This document shows, piece after piece, positions 56,443 through 64,000 of a stretch of 64,000 nt of DNA. A program made the position numbers and the translations under genes. This DNA comes from Thinopyrum elongatum (Eukaryota > Streptophyta > Magnoliopsida > Poales > Poaceae). The notes under the pieces are model-generated. The model was not told the DNA's origin and did not search any database. It was given only the letters and a program-made list of their open reading frames with translations. The stretch spans positions 283,351,395-283,415,394 of the forward strand of contig CM022298.1 of the NCBI GenBank assembly GCA_011799875.1. Reading direction: 5' to 3'. Each line of letters opens with the position of its first letter. Positions within the stretch are counted from its first letter, which is position 1.

Positions 56443-57420
56443 AATGTATATCGCCTCTTTCTTTACCGTCTTTAATAGTACAAGTATACAACTATGGTTC
56501 ATCATTCTTTATTTGGTGCTTATGTAATTCTTGAACATATGTACATGTGAATCGAATAATGCATTGGTTGTTTGAACCTGTTGTATATGAATAAAGCTAT
56601 AGCATACTTTCAAATTCAAATTTGGTACAATTTTAAATAGAAGCAATTAAATTAGGCTGAAATTACGCTCTACGGGTCATTACGACGCACACGGTCAGTA
56701 AAACACAAACGCATGTGATATACACCATAATCCGACATGATTCACAGAGAGAAAACATGTGCGAGCATGGACACGGTTGCCATTTGCAAAGCGTGTGTGA
56801 TTTCACACAATATCACAAATGGTGCGAGCAAACTAACTGTTTGTGATAGTTGCCTTATCGTACACGATTTACAATCATGAACTGCTTTTGATGTGATACG
56901 CATCGTAAACTTTGCACCACAGAATAGCGTGTGTGATAGTTATCATGTACGACACTGTTATGATGGTCCGACGTTTCGTAATCCTATCCGACACTCATAC
57001 GATGATTAGCTAATCTTCTTAATTAGTTATCGTATACGGTTCGGGAAAGTGAATGTCTGTGATTGTCTGCTTATCATACACGTTCTACAATCATGAACTA
57101 TTTGTGATGGGCCGCACATCATAGACGTAGCACCACAGAATACCGACTGCGATGGTAATGCCAGCACACACGAGTAGCAAGGATGGAGCGTTTGGGATAC
57201 TAGATATATCCCAAACAGTTGTGTGAAGAATTGTGTTTGGGATAGGTGGCGCATACGCTTTGTTCTGGAAAACGAATGCATCATGGCTCCCTATCCCCGA
57301 TTGTTTCTGGGTCGTGTGGGAAGGACCCCCCCTATCGCCCACACTCACTAGGCGACGGTTTAAACTGCCTTCACGGAAAGGGGTTAAAACCCGTTTGTAT
57401 AGCAGCTGGCTGTACCAGTG
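56443..57420. repeat. CACTA-2 right subterminal repeats and terminus
   Basis: After the B3 gene stop, AT-rich 3' flank runs to about 56640. Repeats follow with GTGTGTGAT, ATCATGAACT(G/A), TTTGTGATG and TATCGTACACG / TATCATACACG motifs up to about 57130, related to those at 27891-28300. Around 57187-57240 a small palindrome (TTTGGGATA / TATCCCAAA) occurs. The element ends TGTACCAGTG at 57420, followed by target-duplication copy ATA. Confidence 0.75.
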
Positions 57421-58857
57421 ATAGTGCCCAATGCCAATTGTTGTTTTTTGCTTGTTTTTACTTTGCAGAATATCAATACCAAACGAAGTCCAAATGCCAC
57501 GAAACTTTTTGGAGATTTTTTTCTGCCCAGAAGACACCCAAGAAGCTTCTAGAGGACACGAGAGGAGGCCCGTGGGGCGCACTAGGCACCAGGGCGCGCC
57601 AGGGGCCTCCGGCGTGCCCTGGTGGGTAGTGGGGCCCATGGGCACCCCCTTGGCCTACCTCCGGCTCTATAAATATTCTAAAATCCCAAAAACCCTAGGG
57701 GAGTCGATGAAATACTTTTTCTGCCACCGCAAGTTCCAGAACCACGAGATCCAATCTAAAGGCCTTTTCTGGCACTCTGCCGGAGGGGGCAACGATCACG
57801 GTGGGGTTCTTCATTATCCTTGTTGCCCCTGCGATGATGTGTGAGTAGTTTACCATAGACCTACGGGTTCGAAGTTAGTAGCTAGATGGCTTCTTATGTC
57901 TTTTTATCTTCAATACAATGTTGTCCTCGATGTTCTTGGAGTTCTATTTAATGTAACTCTTTTTTGTGGTGTGTTTGTTGGGATCTGATGAATTGTGAGT
58001 TTATGATCAGTTCTATCCATGAAAATTATTTGAGTCTTTGCTGAACTCTTTTATGCATGATTGTTATAGCCTCGTATTTCTTCTCTGATTTATTGGTTTG
58101 GTTTGGCCAACTAGATTGATTTATCTTGCCATGGGAAGAGGTGCTTTGTGATGGGTTCGATCTTGCGGTGCTCAATCTCAGTGACAGAAAGAGACATGAC
58201 ACGCATGTATTGTTGCTATTAAGAGTAACAAGATGGGGTTTATTCATACGTGAGTTTATCTTGTCTACATCATGTCATCGTTCTTATTGCATTACTCCAT
58301 TTTTCCATGAACTTAATACACTAGATGCTTGCTGGATAGCGGTCGATGTCTGGAGTAATAGTAGTAGATGCAGGAAGGAGTCGGTCTACTAATCTTGGAC
58401 ATGATGCCTATATACATGATCATTGCCTTGGATATGGTCATGATTATTCGCTTTTCTATCAATTGCCCAATAGTAATTTGTTTACCCACCGTATGTTATT
58501 TTCTTGAGAGAAGCCTCTAGTGAAAACTACGGCCCCCGGGTCTATTTCCTGTCATATATTAAATCCAAAATACGTTTCTGCAATTTTTATTTATTTATTT
58601 TATTTTGTATTTTTGGTAGATCTATTTATCAAAACCTATACAATTTAATCTATCTCAATACCGTTGAGGGACTTACAACCCCTCTTATGCGTTGGGTTGC
58701 AAGTTTTTGTTGTTTGTGTGCAGGTGCTGTTTACATAGTGTTGCTTGGTTCTCCTACTAGATTGATAACCTTGGTTTCATATCTAAGGGAAATACTTACC
58801 TTTGCTGTGCTGCATCACCCTCTCCTCTTCAGGGAAATACCAACGCAGACACAAGCA
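57421..58857 (+). repeat. 3' LTR of element A, remainder
   Basis: Resumes the LTR cut at 8230. 57421-57423 is the duplicated ATA, and from 57424 GTGCCCAATGCC continues the alignment with element B's LTR. The TATA region CTATAAATATTC is at about 57664. It ends ACAAGCA at 58857. Together the two LTR parts come to about 1558 bases, close to the 1570 of element B. Confidence 0.92.
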
Positions 58858-59344
58858 ATCATTGTCCTCCCGGATTGGTGTTTCTATAAGAATCCAGTTG
58901 TTATGTTGCCAGTTGTCTTGCTAGTTATTACATGTCTCATGCTCGTATAGCCGTTACGCCGTTCGAGTTGTCCCAGGTTTTTAAATAGTCTGATGCATTT
59001 GCAAATCTTTTCTCCCTGTTCCCGATGTCCTTTTGGGCCAGACTAACTACACTAACTAGTGTGTTGAGGTACTTCATTGCCTCGACATAGATGGTGGAGT
59101 TATTAGGAAACTAGGATATCATAGATAACCACCTAGTAATCTAGCCATGTTTTGTGTTCCCAGTGTGATGATTCTGGCCATCATTCTCGAAAGTATCTCG
59201 TGATGTCACTTAGTTAGTAGGTATTCTATTTGTGGGTTCTTGAACCCAAGATTCGATCTGCTTATTCCTGTTGACAGTGTTTGCTCATTCCTTTAGGATA
59301 TTATTAGTAACCTTTGTGATAGTCCTCGAGGTTCGTGGTATATC
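58858..59344. other. Unidentified flank between element A and the minus-strand LTR
   Basis: No coding sequence, terminal repeat or microsatellite was recognised. It would be the sequence into which element A (from the left) and LTR C (from the right) inserted. ATCAT at 58858-58862 would be the right target-duplication copy of element A, but its left partner is outside the window. Confidence 0.5.
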
Positions 59345-62300
59345 TGTGGCACCCCGGCTCAGAGAACCGGATTACCTGTGTTTCCAACCCAGAGATCATG
59401 TCTTCTGGAAACACACAACAACTTGGAACAGAACTGAACTGATCTTTATTGATAAACTTTGGGTACAAGCTCATATTTTACATCGATAGCGAGGCCAAAG
59501 GCACACCTGGTGCTATGACAATATCTACATTATTTATGAAACATAGCGGGCCTCGAGACTACTAGGGAAACTCTACGGCGTAGCGAAACATAGCAGAAAC
59601 TCCATCCACAGAGACACTGCTGGGGCACATCCTAGTTAGCGTAGCACGAACCATCGGGACCTCCGTCCTTGGCTTCTCCTGCATTTGGCATGATACGCCA
59701 GGTGAGTACTTTGAATGTACTCGCAAGCTCACGACAACCAAGTAATGCAGCAAACAATAGCATGGCAATCAACATGTTAACTTCTTAAGTGATTCACTTA
59801 CTGTCACCGGTTATCAACTTACCCTCTTCCGGGTTGTCCCACAACACTCGAAATACTTATAGCTCATCAAGTACTTCCTATCATACGACAAGTTCTCCCA
59901 TCACTATTATCACTGTTATGGTTGACCACCTAGTGAGGCCTGGACAGACTGTCCAATACCATGGACGCGGCTATTCGAATAGATTCTTACACTCTGCAGA
60001 GGTTGCGTACTTTACCCACACCATGAAGCACCTGGCCTCATGATCCCATTCGGGTGGACCAGCGTTGCTCCAACGAAACCTGCCTGACCCATGACCCTCC
60101 CATCATACCACCGGCGATCATCCTCCCCACGGAGTCCAGCCCTGGGTGGCCCCTGTGTCACCTTGTGACACCTGCCACCGTCGTGGCCAAACTAAACTGT
60201 CCCAAACAGGGACGCCGGCACAATACTCAACTGGGCTCACAGGGTTATCGCTGTCTACCTGATTAGGGTAGCACGCACGCATAACCCTCCCTGTCTGGAG
60301 GTACCGGTGAAAGAGCACGGTGCCAGACCAAGTCAAGGCCGTTCCATACCAGCAAATGTGGTTGCATGGATAAGCCCGGACAAGTGACCCAAGATCAACC
60401 GACTAAGTTTCATTTAGCAAGCATGGTAGTTTATCGAAGTAACTCATGATGGCAACAACTAGGCATTAAATTAATTTACTATGAATTATTATATAGCAAG
60501 TAAATGGAAGTAATTCATTAAAATATGCAATGCTATTGAAATGCTTCATGAAATGGGTGTCCTGGCTTGCCTTGCTCTGTTGGGTTGCCCACAAACTCCT
60601 GGTCTTCAAAACCACCAAACTTTCCTTCTGAAAATATTTTGAAACAGCAATTTAAAATGTCACATACCACTGTTTTGACCACCAGAAATTCTGTGTGTGT
60701 GAGAAAAATACCAAACTTTACTAGAAATTAGAGGAGCTCAAGTCAAACCCAATGCAAAAAGAATCAATTGATTTGGACTTATGGATAAAAAGTTATTAAG
60801 GGTCAAAGTTGCTGGTCAACTCTGGAAATAAACAAAAAATATAAAAACTGACAGCGGGCCACATCGAAAGCGTAAAGTGGAGGGGCGCCTCCACTTACCG
60901 CTTCAGCGAGTCGCTGACCAGTGGGCCCCTTCGTCAAATTTAAAATGGGAAAGGAGGGAAACAGAGAGAGACGGGGCTCCGGCGATCGTCGCCGGCGATG
61001 TAGACGTCGGCGAGGTCCAATGACCACGGGGATGGATAGAGCGCATGAAGACGAGCATGCACGTACCAGCAGAGTTGCAAGAGATGGCCGGACGACATCG
61101 TCCCCTTCCTCTCCGGCGGCGGCGGCACTCGGGTGTCGTCGGAGACGGCGGTTCCGGCGGTGATTTGCTCGGGCAAGAGGTCGGGCGTGACCAGGAGGAT
61201 GAGCTGAGCTCGTTGGAAGGGTCGATGGAGCCTGGGAAGGAGTGGAACGACAAGGCGACTAGGCTCGGGTGGCGACGGATCTCTGGCGAGGTTCGAGGCC
61301 AGAGGGCCTCTTGGCCATGGCTCGCTGCTCGGGAGGGCGATTGGGTGGTGGAGGAGTGGGTTGAGGAGCTCTGGAGGGCTGGCCGTGGCCTTTTATAGGC
61401 AGGGAGCGAGCTTGGGTGAGTTCTCTGGAAGCGGCGGGGCTCGGCCACGTCGCCGGCGCGAGGACGCCGCGCTGGCTGGCCGGTAGCGGGTGACGAGACG
61501 GGAGAGGGCAGGAGGAGTAATGGCGGTCGGTGGCGGCTAGTGGAGCAAGACGACGAGCGACAGAGCCACAGTGGCCGCACGGGCGCCACAGTTCCCGAGT
61601 GCGTGGCGGTCGTCGGGGAGGATTCTGGCGAGGGGAAGCTGCGGGAGAGGGTTACGTGGACGGCATCGACGATGTCGGCACCCCAGGACACGAACTGGCA
61701 GTGCGAGGCCTTTGGAACGACCTCGACCGACGCCGGCAAGATGCAGAGCACACGTACTGGCATGCCAGTACCGTGCTCACCACGGGGTCCGGCGCGTGGA
61801 GGCCGGCCAAGTCCAGCGCACCATGTCTAGGGTGTTCTCCTTTGGTCATCTAGCCCCCCTGTGCCTCTGGTTTGGCTAGGTTCACCCTGGTGTGAAGTGT
61901 AGCTTCAGCTACAGTTTCTGACAGTAAACTTGAGAGTGTTCCAGAGGAGGGGTGAGCTGGAGATGGAGCCAGTGGAGATGTCTAGAGTGATCCATGTTGG
62001 AAGGACTACAAGCTGACCAATTTTGAAAGAGTTTGGAAAGGTTTTGGATATAGTTCATGTGTAAACCACTTTACTGGTCTAGAAACTAGATCAGCTTGGT
62101 TCACTCACATGGTTGATTTGCTGAAGCTAAATTTTGGTGTGTGGGAGTCATTTGGTGTGTAGAAGATGCCATAAAAATTTCAGCTCAAAAAGATACCTCT
62201 AGATGGTACTTCCTTCACAGAGGTTCAAAATGAGCAGAAAGTTGGCAGAGCCTTGTTGCTAAAAAGTTGTTTTGGCCAAAGTGATATTTTTGGATATTGT

Positions 62301-62630
62301 GGCTAGATAGGTTCCCTAATATCTCAGGGAATATATTGGGAACTTTCTGAGCTAGGAAAATAGAGGTTGCTTCACAATCGACCAATTCTGACCAGAAAGA
62401 AAATAATTATTCTGGCCAAAATTTTGTACGGGACTATGGAATGTTTTTGAAGATTATGAGATTATATGATGATAAGAAGGTGTATCATGAATTTGGGATT
62501 CTTCTGATCATCAAAACTATAGGTTGCTTCACAACCCATAGTGATGACCTAGTTTCCAAAAGAAAGAAAATAAATTATTGGAAAAGATTAAAATTGAAGT
62601 TTGATCCAAGAGAGGTGTGGCAAGGTTTTG
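59345..62630 (-). repeat. LTR C, minus-strand LTR of a large Gypsy/LARD-like element, truncated
   Basis: On the minus strand it ends GCCGGGGTGCCACA at 59345, with a polyadenylation-type AATAAAG (plus-strand CTTTATT at 59444-59450) about 100 bases before that end. GC-rich leader-like sequence lies at about 60860-61860. The start is not seen: at 62631 another LTR has inserted. Long frames (for example minus 60903-61763, 286 codons) are Pro/Ser/Arg-rich and overlap open frames on the other strand, so they are compositional. The design resembles the LARD LTR, but the sequence is a different family. Confidence 0.65.
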
Positions 62631-63303
62631 TGTAACGACCCGAGACCAACGCTCCAGAAGCCTTCCACTTATTTCGTTGTCGCCGTGTTATTTATTTGGC
62701 TTGTTGCATTTCATCATTGCATCATGCGCATTGCATCTGCATGTTTTCTTAAAACTTGCATCCGCTCGTAGTTGACGCTTCTTGTCTCTGTTGACCTCCT
62801 CTCAGATCAACCGGACCGCTCTCTTCTCTCACTTCTCTGAACCCATCAAAACCTGTTGACCTTTTGTGAGACCCCATTGCCTTTGTCGACCTCTCTCAGA
62901 CCCTCTCACGTGCGTCCGAAAACTTCCCCAAACCCAACCGGGCTGTCGTTATCGATGGATCTGGATCATCCCCAAACATCCCTAAAATATCTTCGGTTCT
63001 TTGTTGGACTCTCCTAGCCTATTTATTCTCGACCGTCCGATCTAATCGGAGGGTCCAAAACTCTGTTCCATTAGCCCCTATCTATAAATAGTAGGACAAA
63101 CCCTAGTCTAGGCAGTCCCATCCATCCAATCCCTCCGCCGCCGCCAGTCTCTCGCATCTTCATCGGGATCCTCCTAGATCCATCTCCCTCCAACCAGCGC
63201 CCGAACCTCCATTTCTCGATCCCCATCCATCCAACTGCCCATCGCCACCGAAGCCTCCGACAGCTCCCGTGTTTCTTGCGGTGACCAAATTGCTGCAGCC
63301 TAC
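62631..63303 (+). repeat. LTR D, first part of an LTR related to the LARD family
   Basis: Starts TGTAACGACCCGAGACC, close to the TGTAACAGCCCGAGACC start of the LARD LTR, and shares GCTCCAGAAGCCTTCCA with it. A TATA box (TCTATAAATAG) at about 63081 and a pyrimidine-rich leader follow. It is cut at 63303 by LTR E. Confidence 0.75.
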
Positions 63304-64000
63304 TGATGACCCACAAGTATAGGGGATCAATCGTAGTCCTTTCGATAAGTAAGAGTGTCGAACCCAACGAGGAGTAGAAGGAAATGACAAGCAGTTTTTA
63401 GCAAGGTAATGTCTGCAAGCACTGAAATTATAAGTAACGAGTAGTTTGGTAGCAAGATAATTTGTAACGAGCAAGTAACGATAATGGTAATAAAAGTGCA
63501 GCATGGTAGCCCAATCCTTTTGAGGCAAAGGACAGGCCAAAACAGTCTCTTTTGATAAGCAAATCGTTCTTGAGGGTACACGGGAATTTCATCTAGTCAC
63601 TTTCATCATGTTGGTTTGATTTGTGTTCGCTACTTTGATAATTTGATATGTGGGTGGACTAGTGCTTAGGTGCTGTTCTTACTTGAACAAACCTCCTACT
63701 TATGATTAACCCCCTCGCAAGCATCCGCAACTATGAGAAAAGTATTAAGAATAAATCTAACCATAGCATTAAACTTTTGGATCCAAATCAGTCCCTTACG
63801 GAATAGCACATAAACTAGGGTTTAAGCTTCTGTCACTCTCGCAACCCATCATCTAATAACTACTCCACAATACATTCCCATAGGCCCTAATAAGGTGAAG
63901 TGCCATGTAGTCGACGTTCACATGACACCACTAAGGGAATCACAACATACATATCATCAAAATATCGAACACATATCAAGTTCACATGATTACTTGCAAC
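63304..64000. repeat. LTR E, start of another LTR element, runs off the window
   Basis: Starts TGATGACCCACAAGTATAGG directly after GCAGCCTAC of LTR D. The sequence is recognised from memory as a common Triticeae LTR start, but the family name is not certain. It has no coding capacity in the part seen. The right end, and hence orientation and size, lie outside the window. Confidence 0.65.

Larger units (their letters stand above)
8231..57420. mobile_element. CACTA-2, composite non-autonomous CACTA element with nested insertions
   Basis: The left end is CACTACTGCAG at 8231. The right end is the reverse complement of CACTGGTACAG, finishing at 57420. The 3-bp target duplication ATA is exact (8228-8230 and 57421-57423), and the LTR of element A is continuous across the element. 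Both ends carry GTGTG(C/T)GAT and AACTGTTTGTGATG type subterminal motifs. Subtracting the LARD, CACTA-3 and CACTA-4 leaves about 14.4 kb. That remainder has no transposase but four gene-derived segments (exonuclease-like, F-box/FBD, zinc-finger-like, B3). It would have needed a transposase in trans. An alternative is that the interior merges more than one CACTA-like unit. Confidence 0.75.

Noticed and set aside
57233..57844. Frames of 127 and 137 codons around the right end of CACTA-2
   Set aside because: They run across the transposon/LTR junction, so they cannot be real genes.
60903..61763. 286-codon open frame on the minus strand
   Set aside because: Pro/Ser/Arg-rich, overlaps open frames on the plus strand, lies in the GC-rich leader part of an LTR and has no domain. 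Composition explains its length.

Overview
This is a plant nuclear genome window made almost entirely of nested transposable elements. The element types, their sequence flavour (LTRs opening TGATACGTCTCC, CACTA termini with AGTAGCGC or TTTGCCGTC subterminal repeats) and the captured F-box/FBD and B3-like genes point to a Triticeae grass (wheat, Aegilops or barley). Family names are given from memory and were not searched. There is no intact conventional host gene. The only intact reading frame with a recognisable domain is a small one at 39234-39479.

Layout, from outer to inner element. (1) 1-2039 is the right part of a CACTA transposon (CACTA-1) carrying a broken B3-like gene; it sits in the 5' LTR of Gypsy element A. 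(2) Element A (Sabrina-like, gag-protease only) covers 2040-8230 and resumes at 57421-58857. (3) Its 3' LTR is split by CACTA-2 (8231-57420, target duplication ATA). CACTA-2 is 49 kb as it stands but only about 14.4 kb after younger insertions are subtracted. (4) Inside CACTA-2 lie a large LTR element with about 4.1-kb LTRs and no coding capacity (LARD, 8357-27890), CACTA-3 (31123-40001, duplication ATG) and CACTA-4 (49617-55998, duplication TGG). (5) Inside the LARD's 5' LTR lies a second Sabrina-like element B (9398-17694, duplication GGCTA). LTR divergence estimated by eye (A most, LARD intermediate, B least) agrees with this nesting order.

What remains of CACTA-2 after removing insertions has no transposase of its own. 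It carries four gene-derived pieces: a DEDD 3'-5' exonuclease-like gene (minus), an F-box/FBD gene (minus, split by CACTA-3 five bases before an exon end), a zinc-finger-like gene (minus) and a B3-domain gene (plus, split in frame by CACTA-4). All are broken. Between the last two is a seven-copy diverged tandem array (44.6-47.1 kb). CACTA-3 carries a truncated transposase, a TNPA/Ulp1-like second gene, both with stops and frameshifts, and an intact 81-residue protein with an RNase H1 N-terminal/viroplasmin-like domain and a C-terminal membrane helix. CACTA-4 carries only a TNPA-like gene, a long fold-back and minisatellites.

To the right of element A come an unidentified stretch (58858-59344), a minus-strand LTR (59345-62630), and two further nested partial LTRs (62631-63303 and 63304-64000, the latter leaving the window). 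No rRNA, tRNA, CRISPR array or prokaryotic-type feature was seen.
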